From positions 552,200-616,199 of the forward strand of contig NZ_JBHSBH010000007.1 of NCBI RefSeq assembly GCF_042650565.1: 64,000 bases of DNA. Reading direction: 5' to 3'. The DNA comes from Nocardiopsis_B sediminis. GTDB lineage: Bacteria > Actinomycetota > Actinomycetes > Streptosporangiales > Streptosporangiaceae. The position numbers were made by a program, and so were the translations under genes. Within the stretch, counting starts at the first letter, position 1. Each line of letters starts with the position of its first letter. Positions 24,810 through 32,409 of this stretch are shown here, piece after piece. The notes beneath the pieces were generated by a model. That model saw only the letters and a list, made by a program, of their open reading frames with translations, was not told the origin of the DNA and searched no databases.

Positions 24810-24923
24810 TTACTCGGTCTCTTCGTCGAACGGGTTCTCCACCAGGGCGTTGCTGTGGCTGGCGGAGTTGTGCGGAAGCTCGCGCTCCTGCTCAACCCGG
24901 ACGAACACCTGCTGCTGCTCCAT
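24810..24923 (-). CDS. Putative RiPP precursor peptide, 37 residues
   Basis: A 37-residue peptide starts at ATG 24921-24923 behind AGGAGGTGACCGAG, one of the strongest ribosome sites in the window. Residues 1-17 are Gln/Glu/Val/Arg-rich (MEQQQVFVRVEQERELP), leader-like. Residues 18-25 are HNSASHSN: three Ser alternating with Ala, His and Asn. Residues 26-37 are acidic (ALVENPFDEETE). There is no Cys, so any azoles would be oxazoles made from Ser (or Thr36). It is the first gene of the series E1-like, hydrolase, YcaO, dehydrogenase, faces a Zur-like box and is followed by a hairpin. Core and cleavage sites are not known; this is inferred from position and composition. Confidence 0.7.
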   Translation of the reverse strand: MEQQQVFVRVEQERELPHNSASHSNALVENPFDEETE

Positions 24924-24981
24924 CTCGGTCACCTCCTGATCGCGACTGGGGGTCGGTCGGGCAGACACCAGGCTAATAGAA

Positions 24982-24996
24982 TGATTATCGTTTTCA
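24982..24996. promoter_or_regulatory. Zur/Fur-family-like operator in peptide/exporter divergent promoter
   Basis: TGATTATCGTTTTCA lies between the divergent peptide gene (start 24923) and exporter gene (start 25076). It differs at one of 15 positions from the reverse complement of the box before the importer. TAGAAT at 24976-24981 is a possible -10 toward the exporter; the complement of the box contains GATAAT, a possible -10 toward the peptide. One bound repressor could silence both. Confidence 0.65.
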
Positions 24997-25075
24997 ACAG
25001 CGGGGCCGCGTGACCAAGTCGACATTCCACAAAACGCCGCTCTCATCTGCACATAAACCTCGAAGGGGATACCGA

Positions 25076-26374
25076 ATGGCCGTGTCCACACCCGGAAGGC
25101 TGCGTTCCGATCCCGATTTCCGGCGCTACCTCGCCTCGCGCATGGTCTCGGTGGCGGGGACGCTCGTGGCCACCGTGGCGTTCCCGGTGCTCGTCTACCG
25201 GCTCTCCGGTTCGGCGGCCTGGACATCGGCGGTGGCGGTGACCGGCGCGCTGCCGTACCTGCTCTTCGGCCTGTTCGCCGGGGCGATCGCCGACCGCTTC
25301 GACCGGCGCAGGCTGATGGTCGGCGCCGATCTGCTGTCGGCGCTCGCCCTGGGCAGCATCCCGGTGGCGTGGGCCCTGGACGCCTTGACCCCGCTCCACG
25401 TACTCCTGGCCAGCTTCGCCGTCCAGGCTCTCTATGTCCTCTTCGACGCCGCCAACTTCGGCGCGCTCCCCCAGCTCATCGGCAAGGAACGGCTCACCGC
25501 GGGCTATTCGGCCGTCTACGGCGCCACGACCTTCGTGGAACTGGTGGTGCCCGGTGTGGCCGGGCTGCTGGTCACCGTCATGGCGCCGGCCCCACTGGTC
25601 GCCGTCAACGCCGTGACGGCCCTGGCGTCCGCGGCCCTCGTGCGCATGATCATCCGCCCGTTGTCCGCCCCCCGGTCGCCGGCCGACCCCGCCGACGGCA
25701 CGGGCACCTCCGGCACCACGCTGCTCGCCGACATCCGCACCGGCCTGTCCTTCCTCCTGCGCAACCCGGTCGTGCGCACGCTGACCCTCGTCGGCGCCAC
25801 CCACGCCGCCGCCAGCGGGGCGTGGGTGGCCATGCTGGTCCCCTGGGCCGACCAGGTGCTGGGGGTGGCCCCGACCGGCGACCCGCGGCTGGCGGTGCTC
25901 TTCAGCTGCTGGGGCGTCGGGGCCCTGCTCGCCAGCAGACTGGTCCCGGTCCTGAGCGAGCGCTTCGGCGCCCCGCGCCTGGCACTGGGCGCGCTGCCCG
26001 CGTCGCTGCTGGCCGGGGTGGGAGTGGTGCTGTCCACCCAGTGGCCGGTGGCCGCGGCAATGGCCGTGCTGTGGGGAACCGCCTACTCGGTCGTGGTGAT
26101 CAACGCCGTCACCTACCGCCAACAGGTCAGCCCGCAGCACCTGCAATCGCGCATCAACACCACGGCCCGCATGCTCTCCTGGGGCGTGGGCCAGCCGCTG
26201 GGCGCCGCACTGGCCGGAGCCGTCGCCGTGACCGCGCTCGGCCCCCGGGGCGGGCTGGCGGCGAGCCTGGCGGTGCTGGGCGCCGGCGTCGTGCTGGCGT
26301 GGCTGTCGCCGCTGCGCGCCCACGCCCGGGCCGCGGCGCGCGACCCCGAAACGGCCCCCGCGACGCTCGGCTGA
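25076..26374 (+). CDS. EntS-type MFS exporter
   Basis: 432 residues with about twelve hydrophobic segments. The N-terminus RSDPDFRRYLASRMVSVAG, the loop GAIADRFDRRRLMVGADLL between helices 2 and 3, and NAVTYRQQVSPQHLQSRINT in the second half match the MFS_3/EntS group, which includes the enterobactin exporter. Its likely job here is to export the mature peptide product. ATG 25076 is preceded by GAAGGGG. It is divergent from the precursor gene across a shared Zur-like box and ends against a convergent isomerase with a terminator between. Confidence 0.85.
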   Translation: MAVSTPGRLRSDPDFRRYLASRMVSVAGTLVATVAFPVLVYRLSGSAAWTSAVAVTGALPYLLFGLFAGAIADRFDRRRLMVGADLLSALALGSIPVAWALDALTPLHVLLASFAVQALYVLFDAANFGALPQLIGKERLTAGYSAVYGATTFVELVVPGVAGLLVTVMAPAPLVAVNAVTALASAALVRMIIRPLSAPRSPADPADGTGTSGTTLLADIRTGLSFLLRNPVVRTLTLVGATHAAASGAWVAMLVPWADQVLGVAPTGDPRLAVLFSCWGVGALLASRLVPVLSERFGAPRLALGALPASLLAGVGVVLSTQWPVAAAMAVLWGTAYSVVVINAVTYRQQVSPQHLQSRINTTARMLSWGVGQPLGAALAGAVAVTALGPRGGLAASLAVLGAGVVLAWLSPLRAHARAAARDPETAPATLG

Positions 26375-26380
26375 ACCGTC

Positions 26381-26426
26381 CCGGGGCGGCGCCGCTCAGG
26401 CCGGGCGCAGAGCGCCACCGCCCCGG
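26381..26426. terminator. Bidirectional terminator hairpin
   Basis: CCGGGGCGG at 26381-26389 pairs with CCGCCCCGG at 26418-26426, with a GC-rich interior that can pair further. It sits between the convergent exporter and isomerase genes and can serve both. Confidence 0.6.
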
Positions 26427-26445
26427 TGTACTCACACCCCCGCGC

Positions 26446-27249
26446 TCACACCCCCGGGACGGCGGGGGCCGCGGCGTCGGCGCCGACCGTTCCGGCGATC
26501 CAGCCGCGCAGGTCGGCGGCGTCGCGCAGGAGCGCCTCCGGGGAGTCGTCCTGGACGAACTCCAGCAGCACCTCGCGCCGCGCGCCGTCGGCGGCGAGGA
26601 GGCCGAGGACCGGACGCCACAGGTCGGCGCGGTCGGCCAGCGGCAGCCGCTCGGTGTAGCCGTCGTCGCCCCAGGAGAAGGCGTGCACCGATTCCAGGCG
26701 CGGCAGCAGCGCGGTGACCTCACGCAGGCAGGCCTCGGCGTCGGGCGACTCGCGCGGCTGCCAATGGGGCACGAGCGCCGGGGATGCGGCCTCGGCGTGC
26801 AGGCGCAGCGCGGAGACGAGGTCGTCGGTCAGCGACTCGACGTGGTGCTCGACCGTGACCCGCAGGCCGGCCTGCGCCGCCACGCCGGCGCAACGCCGGA
26901 TGTCCTCGACCGTCCGGGCGCGCTGCTCCGGGCCGGTCTCAGCCGAGCCCGTGGTCCCGGCCCACACGCGCACGCGCGGCGCGCCCAGCGCCGCCGCCGT
27001 GGCGACGATGTCCGGGAACCCGGCCGGGTCGGTGACGCCCGCCTTGTGGTAAGAGCCGTACCCGCCGATCTCCAGGCCCGCGGCGCGGCAGCGGTCGCCG
27101 ATGTCGCGGGCCCGGCCGGTGTCCCCCGGCGGCACGTGGACGTCACCGCCCCACTCGACCGCCCGCAGCCCCGCCTCGCGGGCGAGGTCGATGATCTCCT
27201 CGGCGTCCAGATCGCGGAAGGTGACCGACACCAGGCCGGGAACGAGCAC
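26446..27249 (-). CDS. Sugar-phosphate isomerase/epimerase-like TIM barrel protein
   Basis: 267 residues. The start LVPGLVSVTFRDLDAEEIIDL and AREAGLRAVEWGGDVHVPPG, then VTVEHHVESL and a C-terminal LLEFVQDDSPEALLRD, follow the AP-endonuclease-2/xylose-isomerase-like barrel family (PF01261 type), usually divalent-metal dependent. The reaction cannot be assigned. GTG 27249 is preceded by GGAGGAGGG. A Zur-like palindrome lies 44-64 bases upstream, linking it to the peptide locus. It could act on a building block or replace a zinc enzyme when zinc is scarce; both are guesses. Confidence 0.78.
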   Translation of the reverse strand: MLVPGLVSVTFRDLDAEEIIDLAREAGLRAVEWGGDVHVPPGDTGRARDIGDRCRAAGLEIGGYGSYHKAGVTDPAGFPDIVATAAALGAPRVRVWAGTTGSAETGPEQRARTVEDIRRCAGVAAQAGLRVTVEHHVESLTDDLVSALRLHAEAASPALVPHWQPRESPDAEACLREVTALLPRLESVHAFSWGDDGYTERLPLADRADLWRPVLGLLAADGARREVLLEFVQDDSPEALLRDAADLRGWIAGTVGADAAAPAVPGV

Positions 27250-27292
27250 GTGCGCCCTCCTCCATCAAAGGGGCGCATCGGACACCCCGAAA

Positions 27293-27313
27293 TGAGAATG
27301 ACAATCATTGTCG
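27293..27313. promoter_or_regulatory. Third Zur/Fur-family-like operator, overlapping pair
   Basis: TGAGAATGACAATCA (27293-27307) and TGACAATCATTGTCG (27299-27313) overlap. The second is a near-perfect palindrome TGACAAT-C-ATTGTCg. They lie upstream of the isomerase gene start at 27249 and after the methyltransferase stop at 27357. The match to the other two boxes is in pattern, not in sequence, so confidence is lower. Confidence 0.55.
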
Positions 27314-27356
27314 ATTGTACGTGCGCCCCGTGCCGCGCCCGCCGCCGGGCCCGCTG

Positions 27357-28235
27357 TCACGGCTTGCGGGCCACGCCGCAGTACTCGTCCACCACGACCG
27401 CGTCATCGGGCCGGTCCGGCGCTGGGCGCCACAGCGAGCAGGACACCACGCCGGGGTCGAGCAGCTCCAGCCCCTGGAACATGCCGGCGATGGCCTCGGG
27501 GCTGCGCAGGGTCAGCTTGGGGGTGCCGCGCTCGTTCCAGGCGGCGACGACCTCGCGGGCGCGCTCGGGGTTCAGGGCGGCGGTGGGGTGCGAGATCACC
27601 AGGTGGCTGCCGGGCGCCAGCGCACCGGTCAGCCGGTCCAGGACGCGCCGCACCTCGGCGTCATCACTGACGAAATTGAGGCTGCCCAGCAGCATCAGCC
27701 CCACCGGCCGGGACAAGTCCAGCGTCCGGGCCGCCGCGTCGAGGACCCGGCCGGGGTCGCGCAGGTCGGCCCCGACGAAGTCGGTCGCGCCCTCGGGGCC
27801 GCCGGCGAGCAGCGCACGGGCGTGCGCGATCACCATCGGGTCGTTGTCGACGTAGACCACCCGCGCCTCGGGCGCCGCTGCCTGTGCGACCTCGTGGGTG
27901 TTGTCGCGGGTCGGCAGCCCGCTGCCGATGTCGAGGAACTGCCGCACGCCGGCCTCGGCGGTGAGATACCGGACCGCCCGGACGAGGAACTCGCGGTCGG
28001 CGCGGGCGTTGTCGACGATCTCGGGGAAGACGGCGCGGATGCGCTCGCCCATCTCGCGGTCGACGGGGAAGTTGTCGGTGCCGCCGAGCCAGTGGTTCCA
28101 GATCCGGGCGTTGTGGGGGACGCCGGTGTCGATGGCGGGATGGCCGTCCGGAGCGGACGCGGATTCGGGCACGGGTCCTCTTCTCGCGTGGTCGCCGCGG
28201 GCCCGGCCGCCCCGCGGCCGTTCCCCGTTCGTCAT
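27357..28235 (-). CDS. SAM-dependent methyltransferase of the DUF574/Methyltransf_19 type
   Basis: 292 residues. Actinobacterial family words are present: PHNARIWNHWLGGTDNFPVD, NRADREFL-like NARADREFLVRAVRYL, FLDIGSGLPT (the SAM-binding motif), VVYVDNDPMVIAHARALL and ISHPTAALNPERA. These proteins are abundant in actinomycetes and their substrates are mostly unknown. ATG 28235 and GTG 28238 are adjacent starts; the first 35 residues are Arg/Gly-rich. It is upstream of the isomerase on the same strand, but a Zur-like box separates them, so it may not belong to the peptide locus. Confidence 0.85.
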   Translation of the reverse strand: MTNGERPRGGRARGDHARRGPVPESASAPDGHPAIDTGVPHNARIWNHWLGGTDNFPVDREMGERIRAVFPEIVDNARADREFLVRAVRYLTAEAGVRQFLDIGSGLPTRDNTHEVAQAAAPEARVVYVDNDPMVIAHARALLAGGPEGATDFVGADLRDPGRVLDAAARTLDLSRPVGLMLLGSLNFVSDDAEVRRVLDRLTGALAPGSHLVISHPTAALNPERAREVVAAWNERGTPKLTLRSPEAIAGMFQGLELLDPGVVSCSLWRPAPDRPDDAVVVDEYCGVARKP

Positions 28236-28341
28236 CACGCGCCATCGTAGGCGCGCGCCCGCGCCGGCACGAGGGGGTGTTCGAGCCGATCCCGTAGGCG
28301 CTGTGGCATCATGGCCGCCATGACGACCCGTCGAAAGGCCG

Positions 28342-28806
28342 ATGCCGCGTAGCCGGCCCGGCGCCCTGCGCGCCCAGCTTCCCTCAGCCCCGCTCCGGGC
28401 CGATTCCCGGCCCCTCCCGATCCGGGGCCTGTCCGCCCGGACCTGCCGCGCGATCCACGATGTGGAGACCGCAAGCGACGACTACTACGTCTTCACCGGC
28501 GCCACCCGCTCTGCGCTGCGCCGCTACCGCGAGTTCCTGAGCCCTCCGGGCCGGCGCCCCTTGTACCCGACGCCTGCACTGTGCTCGTGCCGGGGCTGCG
28601 AGCTCGACGACGTCCGGCACGCCCGCGACGTGCTGGAGGCGGTCGCGGTGCGCCTGCCGGTGCGCGCCCGCGCCGAGCTCCGGCGGGTGATCGCACCGCT
28701 GGACCGCGCGTTCGCGCGGCGCACCCTGCCCGATCCCCGGGGGCCCGCCTGGCAGCCGGAGTTCGCCGAGCGCTGGTGGCACCACCGCATGTCCGAGAGG
28801 TGGTGA
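28342..28806 (+). CDS. Conserved-type hypothetical protein
   Basis: 154 residues. It contains RAIHDVETASDDYYVFTGA, CSCRGCELDDVRHARDVLEAVAV and, near the end, LDRAFARRTLPDPRGP with WWHHRMSERW. The triple Cys cluster CSCRGC may bind metal. Charge and length resemble small actinobacterial proteins of unknown function. The gene lies between a divergent methyltransferase and a convergent ABC ATPase. A ten-codon frame (starting at 28321) ends just inside its start and might be a leader, with little support. Confidence 0.6.
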   Translation: MPRSRPGALRAQLPSAPLRADSRPLPIRGLSARTCRAIHDVETASDDYYVFTGATRSALRRYREFLSPPGRRPLYPTPALCSCRGCELDDVRHARDVLEAVAVRLPVRARAELRRVIAPLDRAFARRTLPDPRGPAWQPEFAERWWHHRMSERW

Positions 28807-28836
28807 AGGCCGGCCACCCCACCCGTGGGCCGCCCC

Positions 28837-29601
28837 CTACGCCTGCGCCGCCCCCTCCTTGTCCGCCTTGACGCCGAGCCGGGCGAGGAGGTCGGTGCGC
28901 AGGGCGACGAACCCGGCGTCCGACCGGTCGCGGGGCCGGTCCAGGTCGATGCGGCGGTCGTGGGCGATGGCGCCGTCGCGCATGACCAGGACCCGGTCGG
29001 CCAGCAGCACGGCCTCCTCCACGTCGTGGGTCACGAGCACGACCGCGCAGCCGTGGCGCTGCCACAGCTCGGCGACCAGGTCCTGGGCGGTGATGCGGGT
29101 GAGGGCGTCCAGCGCCGAGAAGGGCTCGTCGAGCAGGAGCAGGTCGGGGTCGCGGACCAGCGCGCGGGCCAGGGCGGCACGCTGGGCCTCCCCGCCGGAG
29201 AGGACCTTGGGCCAGACGCCGACCCGGTGGCCCAGGCCGACTTCGCGCAGCGCCCGCTCGGCGCGGGCGCGGTCGGGGCGGCCGGGCAGGCCGAGGACGA
29301 CGTTGCGCCAGACCCGCTTCCAGGGCACCAGCCGCGGCGCCTGGAAGCCGACCGCGCGGCGCCGCGCGACGGTCACCTCGCCGTCGATGTCGCGGTCGAG
29401 GTCGGCGAGGATCCGCAGGAGCGTGGATTTCCCGCACCCGCTGGCACCGAGGAGGGCGACGAACTCGCCGGGGGCGACGTCGAGGTCGAGGCCCTCGATG
29501 ACGGCGCGGCCGTCGAAGCGTCGGGTGAGCCCGCGCACGCGCACGGCGGCCCCGCCGCCGGGGCCCGGGTCGGTCAGGTTCCGCTGAATGCCGGACGCCA
29601 T
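28837..29601 (-). CDS. SsuB/TauB-type ABC importer ATPase
   Basis: 254 residues. Walker A GASGCGKST, signature LSGGEAQRAALARAL, Walker B LLLLDEPFSALD and the switch His in VTHDVEEAVLLADRV place it with ATPases for nitrate, sulfonate and taurine import; AVGFQAPRLVPWKRVWRNV is the typical Q-loop region. ATG 29601 overlaps the permease 3' end by 28 bases. It powers the permease and binding protein encoded just upstream. Confidence 0.9.
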   Translation of the reverse strand: MASGIQRNLTDPGPGGGAAVRVRGLTRRFDGRAVIEGLDLDVAPGEFVALLGASGCGKSTLLRILADLDRDIDGEVTVARRRAVGFQAPRLVPWKRVWRNVVLGLPGRPDRARAERALREVGLGHRVGVWPKVLSGGEAQRAALARALVRDPDLLLLDEPFSALDALTRITAQDLVAELWQRHGCAVVLVTHDVEEAVLLADRVLVMRDGAIAHDRRIDLDRPRDRSDAGFVALRTDLLARLGVKADKEGAAQA

Positions 29602-30449
29602 GCCAGAAGCACCCTTTCCAGGAAGCGGACGGTGAGGTCGGCGAACAGGCCGAGGAGGGCGTAGAGGGCGAGGCAGACCACGATGACGTCGGTCTGGAAG
29701 AACTCGCGGGCGTTGTTCATGAGGTAGCCGATGCCGGAGTCGGCGTTGATGGTCTCGCCGAAGACCAGCGCCAGCCACGCCGACCCGAACGCATAGCGCA
29801 GCCCCACCAGAGCACTGGGCATGGCGCCGGGCAGCACGATGTGCACGATGGTGCCCGGCCAGCCCAGCCCGAGGGTGCGGCCGGCCTCGATGAGGGCGGA
29901 GTCGACGTTGCGGATGCCGCCGTAGATGTTCATGTACAGCGGGAAGGTGACGGTCAGGGCGATGAGCGCGATCTTGGGCTCCTCGCCGATGCCGAGCCAG
30001 ATGATCAGCAGCGGGATCAGCCCGATGGTGGGGACCGTGCGCAGCATCTGCACGGGGGCGTCGATGATGTCCTCGCCCCAGCGGAACAGCCCCGAGACCG
30101 TGGCCAGGACGACCGCGGTGAGCACGCCGATGCCCAGGCCGGCGAGGACCCGTTGCAGGGAGACGAGGATGGCCTCGGGCAGCTCACCGGTCTCGATGAG
30201 CCCGCCGGCGGTGGCGGCGATGGTGGCGGGCGCCGCCAGGGTCTCCTCCGGCAGCACACCGGTGGACCCGGCGGCCTGCCACAGGGCCACCAGCGCGATC
30301 GGGCTGAAGGTCTTCACCAGCCAGCGCGGCAGCCGGCGGCGGGAGCGCTCGGCCTGGCTGCGGACGGTCTCGGTCGCGACGGCCGCCGCATCCGGCGGGT
30401 GGCCGGCGGTGGCCGGCCGGGAGGACTGGTCGATGGTCACGCGGGGCAC
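29574..30449 (-). CDS. SsuC/TauC-type ABC importer permease
   Basis: 291 residues, six helices after a 35-residue cytoplasmic start. The EAA-like loop is EAGRTLGLGWPGTIVHIVLPGAMP; LRTVPTIGLIPLLIIWLGIG is the classical SsuC/TauC block, and GIGYLMNNAREFFQTD the C-terminal one. It should carry sulfonates or related organic anions across the membrane. GTG 30447-30449 starts it. It is the middle gene of a binding protein, permease, ATPase set. Confidence 0.9.
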   Translation of the reverse strand: MPRVTIDQSSRPATAGHPPDAAAVATETVRSQAERSRRRLPRWLVKTFSPIALVALWQAAGSTGVLPEETLAAPATIAATAGGLIETGELPEAILVSLQRVLAGLGIGVLTAVVLATVSGLFRWGEDIIDAPVQMLRTVPTIGLIPLLIIWLGIGEEPKIALIALTVTFPLYMNIYGGIRNVDSALIEAGRTLGLGWPGTIVHIVLPGAMPSALVGLRYAFGSAWLALVFGETINADSGIGYLMNNAREFFQTDVIVVCLALYALLGLFADLTVRFLERVLLAWRPAFSGT

Positions 30450-30473
30450 CTCGTGTCGGTGTGTCGGGGCCGG

Positions 30474-31475
30474 TCAGCCGGCGCCGCCGCCGGCAGCAGC
30501 AGCAGAGTCGACCGCGTCGGTGGTGTGCTCGGCGAGGTCGAGGCCGTCGTCGGGCAGCACCCCGCCGTCGACCCAGGTGGTGTAGGTGGTCTGGAGTTCG
30601 GCGGCCAGCTCGGCGTCGACGGGGACCCGCCGGTAGGAGGTGGTGGACTCGGCGACCTGGTGGGCGATCTCGATGGACTGCTGGGAGAAGTCGGCGTAGA
30701 ACGCGTCGTAGTCGTCGGGGTTGTCGCGGCCCCAGGCGTAGGAGCGGTCGACCCGCTCGGCGTAGTCGGCGATGGCCTCGACCTTGAGCGGGTCGGCCAG
30801 GGCGTCGTCGGTGGCGCTGAGGATGGAGTAGCCGGGCAGGACGTCCTCGCCCTCGACCAGGACCCGGGCGTCCAGGTCGCCTTGGGCGCGGGCGTTGTAG
30901 ACGCCCCACGTGGCCCAGGCGTCGATGCCGCCCGAGGAGAAGGCGGTGCTGGCGTCGACGGGGGCCAGGAAGGACACGTCGACGTCGCCGGCGCTCAGCC
31001 CCTCCTGTTCGAGGGCGCCGAGCAGCAGGTAGTGGCCGATGCTGCCGCGGGTGGTGGGCGAGACCTCGGCTCCGCGCAGGTCGGCCACGGAGTCGATGTC
31101 GCTGTCGGCGGGGACGAGGAGGGAGGTCCCGGTGCCGTTGTTGGTCCACGCGGCGGCGGCCTTGATCTGGGAGCCGCCGGCCAGCGCGCTGACGGTGGGG
31201 GCGTCGGCGGCGGCGCCGATGTCGATCGCGTCGGCCTTGAGCGCTTCGTGCAGGTTGACGGCGGCGGCGTACTCTGACCACTCGATCTCGTAGGGGACGT
31301 CGTCGAGCAGTCCGGCCTCCTCCAGCAGCGCGCGGGTGGCGCCGGTCTGGTCGCCGACGCGCAGGACGACGTCGGCGATGTCGTCGGCGGGCGCGTCGTC
31401 GGCGCCGCAGGCGCTCGCGAGCAGGAGTGCCAGGGTGGCGGCGGCCGCCGCGGCGGTTCGCTGGGGGCTGGGCAT
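30474..31475 (-). CDS. SsuA/TauA-type substrate-binding lipoprotein
   Basis: 333 residues. Signal peptide with lipobox LASAC (lipidated Cys 23), then a type II binding domain: LRVGDQTGATRALLEEAG, LHEALKADAIDIGAAADAP, LRGAEVSPTTRGSIGHYLL, and FSSGGIDAWATWGVY, all usual for sulfonate or taurine-type binding proteins. ATG 31475 follows GGAGCC. The gene has its own sigma-70-like promoter upstream and is divergent from an IclR regulator. With the SsuD-like monooxygenase and flavin reductase nearby, a sulfur-source role is the simplest reading. Confidence 0.9.
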   Translation of the reverse strand: MPSPQRTAAAAAATLALLLASACGADDAPADDIADVVLRVGDQTGATRALLEEAGLLDDVPYEIEWSEYAAAVNLHEALKADAIDIGAAADAPTVSALAGGSQIKAAAAWTNNGTGTSLLVPADSDIDSVADLRGAEVSPTTRGSIGHYLLLGALEQEGLSAGDVDVSFLAPVDASTAFSSGGIDAWATWGVYNARAQGDLDARVLVEGEDVLPGYSILSATDDALADPLKVEAIADYAERVDRSYAWGRDNPDDYDAFYADFSQQSIEIAHQVAESTTSYRRVPVDAELAAELQTTYTTWVDGGVLPDDGLDLAEHTTDAVDSAAAAGGGAG

Positions 31476-31523
31476 GAGGTGGCTCCGATTCCTGTGGCCG
31501 CCGGGTCCGACCCTGGAGGCTTT

Positions 31524-31577
31524 CCACATTGCACTACCGTGATCCCGCAATATAGTAATACCTACTAAACCAGTCAA
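31524..31577 (-). promoter_or_regulatory. Promoter of sulfonate-type importer with start-site element
   Basis: On the minus strand TTGACT (31572-31577), 17 bases, then TATATT (31549-31554) form a near-consensus -35/-10 pair. Seven bases further begins CACGGTAGTGCAATGTGG (31524-31541), which recurs in the same position at the monooxygenase promoter. Confidence 0.75.
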
Positions 31578-31606
31578 GATAGTCGTCTATGCGCCGGGGC
31601 GAAACT

Positions 31607-32392
31607 ATGAGCATGACGTTCGACACTTCCCGCGGGGCCGCCGAGCGCCCCCGCGCCGGGACCCAGTCGGTGGACCGCGCCATCGCGATCCTGCGGTGCT
31701 TCGAGCACGCCCCGTCCCTGACCCCCACCCAGGTCGCCCACCGCCTCGGCCTGACCGTGAGCACCGCGCACCGGCTGATGCGGGCCCTGCACGGCACCGG
31801 CCTGCTGGGCCGCGACCCCGCCACCGACGGCTACCACCTGGGCGTGACCGCGGCGGTGCTGGGCCGGCTGGCGCTGGAACGGCTGGGGACCACGGTCATG
31901 CAGCCCGTCCTGGAGGAGCTGCGCGACACCACCGGGGAGTCGGTGACGCTCGGCGTCCGCTCGGGCGACGAGGTCGCGGTCCTGGTACAGCTGCCCTCGG
32001 TGCACCCGCTGCGCTACGACCAGCAGCCCGGGGCGCGCAACCCCATCCACGTGTGCTCCATGGGCAAGACGCTGATGGCGTTCGGCGACCCCGCCATCGC
32101 GGCCCCCGAGCCCTACACGCGCTACACCGACACCACCATCACCCGCCGGGCCGCGCTCGACGCCGAGCTGGCCCGGGTCCGCGAACGTGGCTACGCCGTC
32201 AGCGACCAGGAGCGGGTGATCGGCGTGCGCGCCATCGCCGCCCCGGTCCGCGACCGCTCCGGGCACACCTTCGCCGCGGTGGCACTCCAGGTGCCCACGG
32301 TCCGGTTCGGCGACGACCGGCTCACCGAACTGGCGGCGGCCGTCACCTCGGCGGCGGCGCGGCTGTCCGATACGGCCGGGGCCCCGGACTGA
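31607..32392 (+). CDS. IclR-family transcriptional regulator
   Basis: 261 residues. Winged helix at about residues 15-75 (QSVDRAIAILRCFEHAP, LTPTQVAHRLGLTVSTAHRLM), then the IclR effector domain with GESVTLGVRSGDEV, HVCSMGKTLMAF and a GYAVSDQERVIGVRAIAAPV segment. It is divergent from the sulfonate-type importer and convergent with the monooxygenase, so both are likely targets. ATG 31607 is preferred over ATG 31589, which has no ribosome site. The effector is unknown. Confidence 0.9.
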   Translation: MSMTFDTSRGAAERPRAGTQSVDRAIAILRCFEHAPSLTPTQVAHRLGLTVSTAHRLMRALHGTGLLGRDPATDGYHLGVTAAVLGRLALERLGTTVMQPVLEELRDTTGESVTLGVRSGDEVAVLVQLPSVHPLRYDQQPGARNPIHVCSMGKTLMAFGDPAIAAPEPYTRYTDTTITRRAALDAELARVRERGYAVSDQERVIGVRAIAAPVRDRSGHTFAAVALQVPTVRFGDDRLTELAAAVTSAAARLSDTAGAPD

Positions 32393-32409
32393 GGGCCCCG
32401 GACCGCCGG

